Made by a program: the position numbers and the translations under genes | In this document: positions 1 through 11,186 of the stretch, in pieces | Numbering within the stretch: position 1 is the stretch's first letter | How the letters are laid out: each line of letters begins with the position of its first letter | Assembly (NCBI RefSeq): GCF_000176855.2 | Contig: NC_015138.1 | Span: forward strand, 2,356,001-2,420,000 | Origin: Paracidovorax avenae ATCC 19860 | Lineage (GTDB): Bacteria > Pseudomonadota > Gammaproteobacteria > Burkholderiales > Burkholderiaceae_C | DNA: 64,000 nt | Direction: 5' to 3' | The notes under the pieces: generated by a model | Told to the model about the DNA's origin: nothing | Seen by the model: the letters and a program-made list of their open reading frames with translations, nothing else | Databases searched by the model: none

Positions 1-517
1 TGCCCGCGTCTCCGTCGCCGATGGGGAACAGCACCTCGCTGGCCTCGCCGTGCCCATGGTCCCGGGCCTGCTCGAACGTGGCGCGCACGCGGGCGGCATC
101 CGCCGCGCTGACGAAGGGCATGAGCGAGGTCAGGGGGCGGTCGGACTCGGTGGGCTGGAACCAGCGGTGCGCCATCGAATTGGCCTGCACCACCATGTCG
201 TGCTCGTCCAGCACCATGAGCGCCAGCGGCACGCTGGCGAACAGCGTCTCGAATCGTTCGGATGCGCTCTCCGCGGCGGTCTGGCTGTAGCGCAGCACCT
301 TGTTCTGCACCTCCAGCTCGGCCTGGTAGGCGCGCAGTTCCGCGATGAGCGCGGCCACGGGGCCTTCCGGGTGGGGCGGCTGGCGGCGGTGGCCGCCGCC
401 CTCGCCGGACGGCACGGCGGGCTCGCCGGCCGTGCCCGCAGGCTCGCCGCCGGACGCGGCCCCGCGGTCATCCTCCGGGTCGGGTGGCAGCAGGAAGGAC
501 AGGTCGGGGCGGCTCAT
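1..517 (-). CDS. PAS-domain sensor protein, 5' part only
   Basis: The reading frame opens at the ATG complementary to 515-517 and runs off the left edge, so only about 172 N-terminal residues are visible. A Pro/Gly/Glu-rich lead of roughly 60 residues is followed by a short coiled-coil (AELEVQNKVLRYSQ) of the type that often precedes PAS domains, then a PAS core (FETLFASVPLALMVLDEHD) from about residue 95. The output domain (kinase, GGDEF/EAL or DNA-binding) lies outside the window, so the signalling class cannot be stated. No transmembrane segment is visible in this part, suggesting a cytoplasmic sensor. Confidence 0.7.
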   Translation of the reverse strand, partial: MSRPDLSFLLPPDPEDDRGAASGGEPAGTAGEPAVPSGEGGGHRRQPPHPEGPVAALIAELRAYQAELEVQNKVLRYSQTAAESASERFETLFASVPLALMVLDEHDMVVQANSMAHRWFQPTESDRPLTSLMPFVSAADAARVRATFEQARDHGHGEASEVLFPIGDGDAG

Positions 518-653
518 GGGCGGCTCGGGCGGCCCGGCGGTTCATGCCGGGCGGTGTGCGGAACGCGGCGGTGCCGCGGGCGAGCCTTTCAGTGTACGCG
601 CCCCTGCAACGGTACAGCGGCGCGGCCATGGTCCGGGCAGGGCGGTGGGCCGG

Positions 654-1955
654 TCAGGGCGCGGCGTCCTGCATGCGGCGCATCGGCGTGGCCACCGCCG
701 CCAGGGCGGCCAGCAGCACCAGGGTGCCGCCGCAGAGCAGGAAGAGCCGGCCCGGCGGCACGACCTGCAGCAGCCAGCCCGTCGCCGCCGCGGCCACCGG
801 CTGCAGGCCCATGAAAATGAACATGAACAGGCCCATGGTGCGCCCGAGGAGCGCGGGCGGCACGCGCTGCTGGATCCACGTGAACAATCCGACCTGCATG
901 AAACCGCCCAGCAGGCCCACGCTGCCCAGGAGCAGAGCCCCCTGCCAGACTGCCGAGATGCTTCCCAGCGGCGCGATCAGCAGGCCCGCCACGGCATCCA
1001 CCGCCAGCAGGGTGGTGCCCAGGTTGACGAGCCGCAGGCGCGGAAGCGCGCCCGCTGCCACCATGCCCGCCAGCGTGCCCGCGCCGTGCATGCCCACCAG
1101 GATGCCGAACGCGGCGGCGCCGAGCTGCGGCTGGCCGTGGGTGAGCACGGGCAGGGCGATCTGCGTCGGTCCCATCACCAGGATCGACAGCAGCCCCCAG
1201 TACAGGAAGCAGGTGCGCAGCGGCCGGTCGCGCCAGGCATGGGAAAGACCCTGGGCGACGGCCGCCAGCACCGCGCCCCCGCCCGGAACCGCTCCAGGCG
1301 CGGGTGCATGCAGCCGCACCCGGCCGAGCATCCATGCGGACACCACGAAGCTGAGCGCGTCCACCGCGAAGGCGAAGCCGATCCCCGTGCGGTCCGCCGC
1401 CTTCGTGCCCGCGCCGCCGAAGCCCGCGATCAGCAGGCCGGCGAGCAGCGGGCCCACGGACATGCCGACCTGCCGCAATCCCATGCCGATGCTGTTGGCC
1501 GCATGCAACTGCGCCCGGCCCACCACGCGCGGCGTGATGGAGGTAGCGGCCGGGATGCTGAACGCGGTGGAGATACCGAGCGCCAGCGACAGCGCGTAGA
1601 GCGCCCAGAGCGGGCAGTGGCCTGCCAGTACCAGTGCGGCCAGCAGCCCGGTCAGCGCGGCGTTCAGCCAGCGCGTCAGGCGCAGCACCCGCAGCGGCGA
1701 ATGCCGGTCCACGATGGCACCGCCCACGAGGATGAAGACGGCGCGGGGCACGCTCATGAGGGCCAGCACGGTGCCCAGCACGCGCGTGTCGTCCGTGGTC
1801 TGCAGCACCAGCCAGGGCATGGCGATCAGCGAGAACTGGTCACCCAGCAAGGACAGCGCCGAGCTGGCCGTGAGCCAGCGGAAGCCGGCGTTGCGCGACA
1901 GCGGCGTGCCGGGCGGCAGGGGCGCGGAGGATGGGGAATTCGATTCAGTAGCCAT
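654..1955 (-). CDS. MFS transporter (drug/siderophore-exporter type)
   Basis: A 433-residue polytopic protein with about twelve hydrophobic segments and the N-terminal MFS signature region (LSLLGDQFSLIAMPWLVLQ) characteristic of the EntS/MFS_3 exporter group. It would act in the inner membrane as a proton-driven exporter. Its start lies 34 nt behind the stop of the MerR/TipAS-like regulator on the same strand, so the two probably form a regulator-exporter unit responding to a small molecule. The substrate cannot be read from the sequence. Confidence 0.85.
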   Translation of the reverse strand: MATESNSPSSAPLPPGTPLSRNAGFRWLTASSALSLLGDQFSLIAMPWLVLQTTDDTRVLGTVLALMSVPRAVFILVGGAIVDRHSPLRVLRLTRWLNAALTGLLAALVLAGHCPLWALYALSLALGISTAFSIPAATSITPRVVGRAQLHAANSIGMGLRQVGMSVGPLLAGLLIAGFGGAGTKAADRTGIGFAFAVDALSFVVSAWMLGRVRLHAPAPGAVPGGGAVLAAVAQGLSHAWRDRPLRTCFLYWGLLSILVMGPTQIALPVLTHGQPQLGAAAFGILVGMHGAGTLAGMVAAGALPRLRLVNLGTTLLAVDAVAGLLIAPLGSISAVWQGALLLGSVGLLGGFMQVGLFTWIQQRVPPALLGRTMGLFMFIFMGLQPVAAAATGWLLQVVPPGRLFLLCGGTLVLLAALAAVATPMRRMQDAAP

Positions 1956-1989
1956 GGCCCCGACTGTGAAGCCTCACGTTGCGTGAGGG

Positions 1990-3015
1990 TCAAGCGGGCC
2001 CTGGCGCCTGTTGTGCGAATGCCTGCGCGGATTCCAGGTAGGCGCGCGCCACCTCGCTCAAGGGGGTGCCCGCGCGCAGCAGGGGCTCGCTGGCCGCGGC
2101 CGTGAGCAGCCTGCGCCGCAATTCCGGGTCCCGGCATGTCAGAGTGTCCAGCAGCTCGCTCCAGCGACGGCACGCGGCCCGGGCCTCAGCGCTGTCCGGC
2201 GGTACCTGCCGTGCGACCAGGGCCTGCACTTGCGCATCGAGCGCCGCCCAGTCCGTGTAGGGAACGTGCCCCAGGCGGTACAGGTCCGGCAGGTCGATGT
2301 AGCGGGTGAGCAGCGCCACGCGCAACTGGATGGCGGATTCGATGTAGGCGATCATGTCGCCGGAAGGCGCATGGTTGCGGCCCTGGGTGCCCGGCTCGGT
2401 GCGGAACATGTGGCCCCAGCGGTCCAGCAGCGCCATGTCGCCGTCCATCCAGTGCAGCATCAGCCCCATCCATCGGTAGGCCAGCCGCTGCACCTCCGGA
2501 TCCTGGGGCGGCAGGCCGCGGTCCATCGCGGCGCGCACGAGGTCGCGTACCACGGTCCAGTCGGCCTCGATGCGTTTCCAGTTGCCGAAGATCTTCTGGA
2601 GCTCGGCGGCGCTGAAATACTTGCCGTACGTGCCCATCAGGGCCAGCGTCTCCAGCCAGTCCCCCATGCCGGGCGCAGGGCCGGCCACCAGCCCGTTGCG
2701 CAACAGGGTCAGCCGGCCGCGCAGCTCGGTGGCCTGGGTGATCTGCCGGTCCAGCGCCTGGATCTGCTGCGCGATGATGGACTCAGGGTCCGGACCCCCG
2801 CCCTGCAGCAGGCCTGCGATGTCGCCGAGCGCCAGGCCGAGGTGGCGCAGGGTCTGGATGGCATGCAGCCGCTGCACGTCCGCCTCGCTGTAGAGGCGGT
2901 AGCCGGATTCCGAGCGCGCGGAGGGCCGCAGCAGCCCGATCTCGTCGTAATGGTGCAGCGCGCGCACCGTCAGGCCGGTGCGCCGGGCCAGCTCGCCCAC
3001 CCGCAGCCGCTGCAT
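1990..3015 (-). CDS. MerR-family regulator with TipAS-like ligand domain
   Basis: A 341-residue protein. Residues 1-75 form a MerR winged helix (RVGELARRTGLTVRALHHYD, then GLLRPSARSESGYRLYSEAD), followed by a long helix and a C-terminal half resembling the TipAS antibiotic-recognition fold (YFSAAELQKIFGNW, and a dPEVQRLAYRW-like helix). MerR proteins of this class bind the spacer between -35 and -10 and switch on export genes when a drug binds. The MFS exporter gene follows within 34 nt. The ATG at 3013-3015 is chosen because MQRLRVGELARR is where family members begin; the open frame further upstream has no domain. Confidence 0.85.
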   Translation of the reverse strand: MQRLRVGELARRTGLTVRALHHYDEIGLLRPSARSESGYRLYSEADVQRLHAIQTLRHLGLALGDIAGLLQGGGPDPESIIAQQIQALDRQITQATELRGRLTLLRNGLVAGPAPGMGDWLETLALMGTYGKYFSAAELQKIFGNWKRIEADWTVVRDLVRAAMDRGLPPQDPEVQRLAYRWMGLMLHWMDGDMALLDRWGHMFRTEPGTQGRNHAPSGDMIAYIESAIQLRVALLTRYIDLPDLYRLGHVPYTDWAALDAQVQALVARQVPPDSAEARAACRRWSELLDTLTCRDPELRRRLLTAAASEPLLRAGTPLSEVARAYLESAQAFAQQAPGPA

Positions 3016-3029
3016 GGCACGCGCTCCGC

Positions 3030-3491
3030 TCAGCGGCGCACGGAGACCAGTTCGACCTCGAAGCGCAGCGTGGCATTGGGCGGAATCACGCCGCCGGCGC
3101 CGGCCGCACCGTAGGCGATGGCGGGCGGGCAGGTGAGGCGGGCCTTGCCGCCCGGCTTCATGCGCTGCACGCCTTCGGTCCAGCAGGGGATCACGCGGTT
3201 GAGCGGGAATTCGGTGGGCTCGCCGCGCTTGTAGGAGCTGTCGAACTCCTTGCCGTCCAGGAACGTGCCGCGGTAGTGCACCTTCACCACGTCCGTGGCC
3301 TTGGGCGATTCGCCCGTGCCTTCCTTGATCGACTCGTACACCAGGCCGCTGGCGGTGGTGACGGGTGCCGGTGCGGCAGCGGCCGAAGCGGCGGGTGCAG
3401 CGGGTGCGGCAGGGGCGGCGGTCGGCTTCTGTGCGCAGGCGGTACCGGCCAGCAGGACGGCGGCGAGAGCGGGCAGGAAGGTCTTCTTCAC
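3030..3491 (-). CDS. FKBP-type peptidyl-prolyl isomerase, exported
   Basis: A 153-residue protein starting at GTG, with GGAGA about nine bases upstream. A signal peptide (KKTFLPALAAVLLAGTACAQ) and an Ala/Pro-rich linker precede one FKBP domain (SGLVYESIKEGTG to the C terminus) with the usual VKVHYRGTFLDGKEFDSS core and the closing FEVELVSV strand. It should catalyse proline cis-trans isomerisation in the periplasm, possibly membrane-anchored, although the lipobox is imperfect. It ends 14 nt before the MerR gene and may be co-transcribed with it. Confidence 0.9.
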   Translation of the reverse strand: MKKTFLPALAAVLLAGTACAQKPTAAPAAPAAPAASAAAAPAPVTTASGLVYESIKEGTGESPKATDVVKVHYRGTFLDGKEFDSSYKRGEPTEFPLNRVIPCWTEGVQRMKPGGKARLTCPPAIAYGAAGAGGVIPPNATLRFEVELVSVRR

Positions 3492-3595
3492 GGTTCGGGT
3501 CTCCGGTCAAAAGACGCGATGGTAGCCGGCCTGCGCCGCCGGGCATCGCTGCCGGCGTGCACAGGCACGGTCCACGCTCTGGCTCCGGCTCTGGC

Positions 3596-6562
<2,967 letters not shown>

Positions 6563-6618
6563 GGGGAGGGTCCCGTTCAGCGGGCGGGGAAGGGAAAGGA
6601 AAAAGGAAAAAGGAAAAG

Positions 6619-6650
6619 GGTGCGCGGCGTCGGGCGGAGCGCCGCGCACC
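6619..6650 (-). terminator. Intercistronic hairpin plus T-rich run between gcvH and gcvP
   Basis: A perfect 11-bp inverted repeat (GGTGCGCGGCG / CGCCGCGCACC) with a 10-nt loop. In the direction of gcv transcription it is followed by CTTTTCCTTTTTCC. This resembles a leaky intrinsic terminator or an RNA-stability hairpin that would lower gcvP relative to gcvT and gcvH. Confidence 0.65.
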
Positions 6651-6660
6651 GGCGCGGGGC

Positions 6661-7035
6661 TCAGCTGTTCTTGGCGAACTCGGTGTAGGTCGTCTCGTCC
6701 ATCAGCGATGCGAGCTGCGACGGATCGGAGAGGCGCACCTTGAAGAACCAGCCCGCGCCCAGCGGGTCGGAGTTGGCGAGCGCGGGGTCGGCGCGCAGCT
6801 CCTCGTTCACCTCCACGATCTCGCCGGACACGGGCATGTACACGTCGGCGGCGGCCTTCACCGATTCGACGACGCCGGCCACCTCGCCCTGCGCGAAGGT
6901 CTTGCCCACCTCGGGCAGATCGACGAACACCACGTCGCCCAGCGCGTCCTGCGCATGGACGGTGATGCCGACGACGGCGGCGCCGGCATCGGCGGCGTTG
7001 ATCCACTCGTGGTCGCGGGAATACTGGATGGTCAT
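6661..7035 (-). CDS. gcvH: Glycine cleavage system H protein
   Basis: A 124-residue lipoyl carrier that shuttles the aminomethyl group between P-, T- and L-proteins. The lipoyl lysine sits in [14 protein letters not shown], and the N terminus [12 protein letters not shown] matches the family. AGGAG lies five bases upstream of the ATG. It lies between gcvT and gcvP, with 109 nt to gcvT and 98 nt to gcvP, all on the minus strand under the same glycine riboswitch. Length and motifs are normal. Confidence 0.97.
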   Translation of the reverse strand: MTIQYSRDHEWINAADAGAAVVGITVHAQDALGDVVFVDLPEVGKTFAQGEVAGVVESVKAAADVYMPVSGEIVEVNEELRADPALANSDPLGAGWFFKVRLSDPSQLASLMDETTYTEFAKNS

Positions 7036-7144
7036 GGGGGCTCCTGGATGAGAAAGTGGGTGTCCGCCGGGGCGGACGAAAACAGGGAAGAAAAGAAATC
7101 CCTCGGCAGGGAATGGCGACTGTAGCCGCGGGCCGCGGCCTTTT

Positions 7145-8281
7145 TCAGCCGCGGTGGTAGCGCGGCGGCAGGAAGGGCAGGGCGCACACTTCCATCGGCA
7201 CGGCCTTGCCGCGCACGATGGCGTGCACCACGGTGCCGAGTTCGGCGAACGCCGGGGCGACGTAGCCCATCGCGATGGGCTGGTTCACGCTCGGGCCCAG
7301 CAGGCCGCTGGTCACCTCGCCGATGGCCGCGCCCTCGGGGCTCTGCAGGGCCGTGTGCTCGCGCACCGGCACGCGCTCGCGGGCGACGAGGCCCACGCGG
7401 CGGCGCGCGAGCCGGGCCGGGTCGTCGATCTGCGCCAGCACCTGGTCCGCGCCGGGAAAGCCCCCCGCGCGCGCGCCGCCCGTGCGGCGCACCTTCTGGA
7501 TGGCCCAGTTCAGCGCGGCCTCGGGCGGTGTGGTGGTGGTGTCGATGTCGTTGCCGTAGAGGCACAGGCCCGCTTCGAGCCTGAGGGAATTGCGCGCGCC
7601 CAGGCCGATGGGCTTCACCTCGGGCTGGGCCAGCAGCGCGCGGGCCAGCGCCTCGGCCTGGGAGGCGGGCACGGAGATCTCGAAACCGTCCTCGCCCGTG
7701 TAGCCGCTGCGGGTCACGAAGCAGTCGCAGCCGGCGATCTCGAAGCGCCCGCCGGTCATGAACACCAGCGCGGCGGTGGCGGGCGCGAGGCGTGCCAGCG
7801 CCGCGGCGGCCTGCGGGCCCTGCAGCGCCAGCAGGGCCTGCTCGGGCATCGGCACCACCTCGCAGCGGTGGCCGATGCGCGCCTGGATGTGGGCGATGTC
7901 GCCGGCCTTGCAGGCGCCGTTGACGATCACGAACAGGTCGTCGCCCCGGTTCACGAACATCAGGTCGTCGATGATGCCGCCCGCGTCGTTCAGCAACAGG
8001 CCGTAGCGTTGTTTTCCGACGCCGAGGCCGATCACGTCCACGGGCACCAGGGTCTCGAACGCGGCGGCGGCGTCGGCGCCCACGAGGCGCAGCTGGCCCA
8101 TGTGCGAGACGTCGAACAGCCCGGCGGCCTGCCGCGTGTGCAGGTGCTCGGCCATCAGGCCGGCGGGGTACTGCACGGGCATGGAATAGCCCGCGAAGGG
8201 CACCATGCGGGCGCCGAGTTCGAGATGCAGCGCGTGCAGGGGCGTGGAAAGCAGGGCGGAGGGGGAGGCGTCGGCGGACAT
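7145..8281 (-). CDS. gcvT: Glycine cleavage system T protein (aminomethyltransferase)
   Basis: A 378-residue tetrahydrofolate-dependent enzyme that releases ammonia from aminomethyl-GcvH and forms methylene-THF. Family motifs visible include MVPFAGYSMPVQYP, GLFDVSHMGQ, RSGYTGEDGFEISVP and LGARNSLRLEAGLCLYGND. The ATG at 8279-8281 gives the expected N terminus; the long upstream open frame runs through the riboswitch and is not coding. It is the first gene of the gcv operon, so the riboswitch leader acts on it directly. Confidence 0.96.
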   Translation of the reverse strand: MSADASPSALLSTPLHALHLELGARMVPFAGYSMPVQYPAGLMAEHLHTRQAAGLFDVSHMGQLRLVGADAAAAFETLVPVDVIGLGVGKQRYGLLLNDAGGIIDDLMFVNRGDDLFVIVNGACKAGDIAHIQARIGHRCEVVPMPEQALLALQGPQAAAALARLAPATAALVFMTGGRFEIAGCDCFVTRSGYTGEDGFEISVPASQAEALARALLAQPEVKPIGLGARNSLRLEAGLCLYGNDIDTTTTPPEAALNWAIQKVRRTGGARAGGFPGADQVLAQIDDPARLARRRVGLVARERVPVREHTALQSPEGAAIGEVTSGLLGPSVNQPIAMGYVAPAFAELGTVVHAIVRGKAVPMEVCALPFLPPRYHRG

Positions 8282-8344
8282 GGGCGGGCTTTCGGGCAAG
8301 GGCAATGGGGCACGCGCGGCGCCATCGGTGCGCCACGCGATCTG

Positions 8345-8585
8345 CCCGCTGTCCGCTTTACCTGAGAGATTCACGCCGCCTGGGCGCTCGCGGACATCGC
8401 GGCGCCCGGGTGGGGCTTGCTCCTTCGGTGGACCCGCACGGGGCGGGCCTCTCTCCAGCCGGGGGAACGCCCGCATCCCTGCGGGCGCCTTGCCAGTCCT
8501 TTTGCCTGAGCGTTCGGGAATCCCCTGCGCCTTCGGCGGCGCCGGCGGCCCGTTGCGGGCGCGGCGCTCTCTCCTGACGGGGCGG
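8345..8585 (-). promoter_or_regulatory. Tandem glycine riboswitch upstream of gcvT
   Basis: Read on the minus strand, two glycine aptamers follow one another. Aptamer I (about 8488-8585) begins GTCAGGAGAGAGC and closes with CTCAGGCAAAAGGACTGGC. Aptamer II (about 8345-8460) begins CTGGAGAGAGGCCC, has CCGAAGGAGCAAGCC in the core, and closes with CTCTCAGGTAAAGCGGACAG. These are the conserved landmarks of the tandem glycine riboswitch. In this class glycine binding usually turns gcv expression on. About 60 nt separate aptamer II from the gcvT start. Confidence 0.96.
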
Positions 8586-8652
8586 ATTCTAACGGCAGCG
8601 CGCGGGGGGCGGGGTCGTTCGCGCGGATGTTTTCCGATCCTGGTGCCAAGCA

Positions 8653-8678
8653 CCCCGGCCGGCGGTAACCGGCCGGGG
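8653..8678. other. GC-rich 10-bp inverted repeat in the gcvT/lrp divergent region
   Basis: CCCCGGCCGG and CCGGCCGGGG are separated by six bases, between the riboswitch and the Lrp-type regulator. There is no T-run on either side, so it is not a clear intrinsic terminator. It could be a protein-binding palindrome or a structured 5' UTR element. Confidence 0.35.
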
Positions 8679-8781
8679 CCTTGCCCGTTGCGTGCGCCCG
8701 GGTAAGGGCGTCCCGTGGCGGAAAGTATGCGGGGCGGGGCGCCGATGGATTTTTTGAATTTGCGGGGAATGGGCGCTGCTG

Positions 8782-8796
8782 CAGAAAATTCTTCTG
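8782..8796. promoter_or_regulatory. Candidate Lrp-binding site
   Basis: CAGAAAATTCTTCTG matches the Escherichia coli Lrp consensus YAGHAWATTWTDCTR at 14 of 15 positions by eye, and has the GCAGAA / TTCTGC dyad. It lies about 30 bases before the start of the Lrp/AsnC gene, between it and the divergent gcv operon, and so suits autoregulation and/or gcv control. Confidence 0.55.
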
Positions 8797-8826
8797 CCGC
8801 CGCGCGGCCACGCGCACAATGCATCC

Positions 8827-9285
8827 ATGGACCGCATCGACCGAAGAATCCTGGCCGTCCTGCAGGCCGACGCGCGCGCGAGCCTGCAGGAAATCGGGCA
8901 GGCCGTGGGCCTGAGCCCATCGCCGTGCTGGGGCCGCATCCGCAAGATGGAAGAGGCCGGCGTGATCGAGGGCTACACCGTGCGCCTCAACGCCCAGGCG
9001 CTCGACCTGGCCGATACCGTGCTCGTGCAGGTCACGCTCGACAGCCATTCCGACAACACCCTGGAGAAGTTCGGCGAAACGCTCGCGAGCATTCCCGAGG
9101 TGATCGAGGCGCACCTCGTCTCCGGCGACTACGACTACCTGCTGCGCGTGGTGGTCAAGGACACGCGCGACTACGAGCGCCTGCTGCGCGAGAAGCTCTA
9201 CCGCATCAAGGGCATTCGCCACAGCCGCTCCAGCTTCGTGCTGCGCACGCTCAAGAAGGCCGATCTGCCGCTGCGCACGGACTGA
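8827..9285 (+). CDS. Lrp/AsnC-family transcriptional regulator
   Basis: A 152-residue protein: an N-terminal HTH (MDRIDRRILAVLQADARASL, then LSPSPCWGRIRKMEEAGVI) and a C-terminal RAM ligand-binding domain (EVIEAHLVSGDYDYLLRVVV). Such regulators sense amino acids as dimers or octamers. It is transcribed divergently from gcvT and has a near-consensus Lrp box in its own upstream region, so control of glycine cleavage is a reasonable inference. The amino acid sensed cannot be read from the sequence. Confidence 0.92.
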   Translation: MDRIDRRILAVLQADARASLQEIGQAVGLSPSPCWGRIRKMEEAGVIEGYTVRLNAQALDLADTVLVQVTLDSHSDNTLEKFGETLASIPEVIEAHLVSGDYDYLLRVVVKDTRDYERLLREKLYRIKGIRHSRSSFVLRTLKKADLPLRTD

Positions 9286-9376
9286 ATCGGGCCTTTTGGG
9301 AGCCGGGGATGCTCCATGTCGCCGTATTTGCTATGTTGTTCGCTATTAAATAAGTAGCATCTGGCGGTGGACGAGT

Positions 9377-10171
9377 TCAGCCGAGCAGCAGCGCGTCGTC
9401 CGCCAGCTTCTCGCCGCGCACGGTCTCGAACATGCGCAGCAGGTCGGGCACGTCCAGGCGGCTGCGCTCCTCGCCCGACACGTCCAGCACCACCTGGCCC
9501 TGGTGCAGCATCACCGTGCGGTCGCCCACGTCCAGCGCCTGCCGCATGCTGTGCGTGACCATCATCGCCGTGAGCCGGCTCTCGGCCACGATGCGCGCGG
9601 TGAGCTGCAGCACGAAGTCGGCCGTGCGCGGGTCGAGGGCGGCGGTGTGTTCGTCCAGCAGCAGGATGCGCGAGGGCTGCAGCGCGGCCATGAGCAGGCT
9701 CACGGCCTGCCGCTGCCCGCCCGAGAGCAGGCCGATGCGGTCCGCCAGGCGGTTCTCCAGCCCCAGGCCCAGCGTGGCGAGCCGCTCGCGGAAGAGGGCG
9801 CGGTCGGTCGCCTTCACGGCGCCGCGCAGGCCCCGGCCCGCGCCGCGCTGGCGGGCCAGCGCCATGTTCTCCTCGATGGTGAGGTCTTCGCAGGTGCCGG
9901 CCATGGGGTCCTGGAAGACGCGCGCCACGCGCGGCGCGCGCTCCCACACGGGCAGGCGCGTGACGTCCTCGCCGTCGATGGCGATGCGGCCCGCGTCCAC
10001 GCCCAGGTCGCCCGAGATGGCGTTGAGGAAGGTGGATTTGCCGGCCCCGTTGGAGCCGATGACGGTGACGAACTGCCCGGCCGGGATGTCCAGTGACATG
10101 CCGCGCAGCGCGCGCGTCTCGATCGGTGTGCCGGGGTTGAAGGTGATGTGCAGGTCTTGTGCGCTCAGCAT
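9377..10171 (-). CDS. ABC transporter ATP-binding protein (TrpXYZ-type)
   Basis: A 264-residue ATPase with Walker A GSNGAGKS, signature LSGGQRQA, Walker B ILLLDEH and a downstream switch histidine (VTHSMRQ). The third gene of a binding-protein/permease/ATPase set on the minus strand, 13 nt after the permease. The set matches uptake systems with PF04392 binding proteins, some of which carry tryptophan or tyrosine. It would sit on the cytoplasmic face of the inner membrane. Confidence 0.93.
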   Translation of the reverse strand: MLSAQDLHITFNPGTPIETRALRGMSLDIPAGQFVTVIGSNGAGKSTFLNAISGDLGVDAGRIAIDGEDVTRLPVWERAPRVARVFQDPMAGTCEDLTIEENMALARQRGAGRGLRGAVKATDRALFRERLATLGLGLENRLADRIGLLSGGQRQAVSLLMAALQPSRILLLDEHTAALDPRTADFVLQLTARIVAESRLTAMMVTHSMRQALDVGDRTVMLHQGQVVLDVSGEERSRLDVPDLLRMFETVRGEKLADDALLLG

Positions 10172-10184
10172 GGTGCGTGTCCTT

Positions 10185-11069
10185 TCAACGGCGCGAGGCC
10201 CGCTTGCGCCGCAGCTGCGGGATCACCAGCGCGATGGTCACCAGCACGGCCGTGACGAGGTTCAGGTCCTGCGCCTTCAGGCCGATGAAATCGCTGTTGA
10301 GCGCCGCCGCGATGAAGAAGCGGTACACGATCGCGCCCACGATCACCGCCAGCGTGGCCCAGGCCAGCCGCCGCGAGGGCAGGAGGCTCTCGCCCACGAT
10401 CACCGCCGCCAGCCCGATCACGATGGTGCCGATGCCCATCGAGATGTCGGCGCCGCCCTGGGTCTGCGCGAAGAGCGCGCCGGCCAGCGCCACCAGCGCG
10501 TTCGATACCGCCATGCCCAGCAGCACCATCGCGCCGGTGTTCACGCCCTGGGCGCGCGCCATGCGCGCGTTCGAGCCCGTGGCGCGGATCGCCAGGCCCT
10601 TCTCGGTGGCGAAGAACCAGTCCATGAACAGCTTGGCCGCCACGATCATCACGGCCAGCAGCAGCGGCCGCGCGACGTAGTCGGCCATGCCCCCCGGCTG
10701 GAGCTGCGTGAACAGCGTGGGCTCGGTGATGAGGGGCACGTTGGGCCCGCCCATGATGCGCAGGTTGATCGAATAGAGCGCAATCATTATCAGGATGCTG
10801 GCGAGCAGGTCCATGATCTTCAGGCGCACGTTGAGCCAGCCCGTGACGAGGCCCGCCGCCGCGCCCGCGGCCGTCGCGGCCACCGTGGCCACGGCCGGGC
10901 CGTGGCCGCCCGCGATCAGCACGGCGCAGACGGCGCCGCCCAGCGGGAAACTGCCGTCCACCGTCAGGTCGGGAAAGCGCAGCAGGCGGAACGAGATGAA
11001 GACGCCCAGCGCGACGAGGCTGAAGATCAGCCCGATCTCGATGGCGCCCAGGAAAGAGAACAGGGACAT
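10185..11069 (-). CDS. ABC transporter permease (TrpXYZ-type)
   Basis: A 294-residue inner-membrane protein of the branched-chain-amino-acid-permease fold with about nine hydrophobic segments (for example LIFSLVALGVFISFRLL and AVIVGESLLPSRRLAWATLA). It starts MSLFSFLGAIEIGLIFSLVALG at the ATG complementary to 11067-11069. Only one permease gene is present, so it probably works as a homodimer with two copies of the downstream ATPase, fed by the binding protein encoded 117 nt upstream. Confidence 0.92.
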   Translation of the reverse strand: MSLFSFLGAIEIGLIFSLVALGVFISFRLLRFPDLTVDGSFPLGGAVCAVLIAGGHGPAVATVAATAAGAAAGLVTGWLNVRLKIMDLLASILIMIALYSINLRIMGGPNVPLITEPTLFTQLQPGGMADYVARPLLLAVMIVAAKLFMDWFFATEKGLAIRATGSNARMARAQGVNTGAMVLLGMAVSNALVALAGALFAQTQGGADISMGIGTIVIGLAAVIVGESLLPSRRLAWATLAVIVGAIVYRFFIAAALNSDFIGLKAQDLNLVTAVLVTIALVIPQLRRKRASRR

Positions 11070-11186
11070 GGCGCGGCGTAAAAACGGCGTGGAGGGAGGA
11101 AAGCGCCCTCGCCGCCACCGCGCCGCGGCGGCCCGCGGGCAGGGGGATGGCGAGGGCGGGGAGGGGGCGCGTGCGCCCCCCGGGCG

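Noticed and set aside
345..2105. Long plus-strand open frame opposite the MFS exporter and PAS gene
   Set aside because: Low-complexity Arg/His/Gln translation without motifs; the minus-strand MFS gene explains the open frame.
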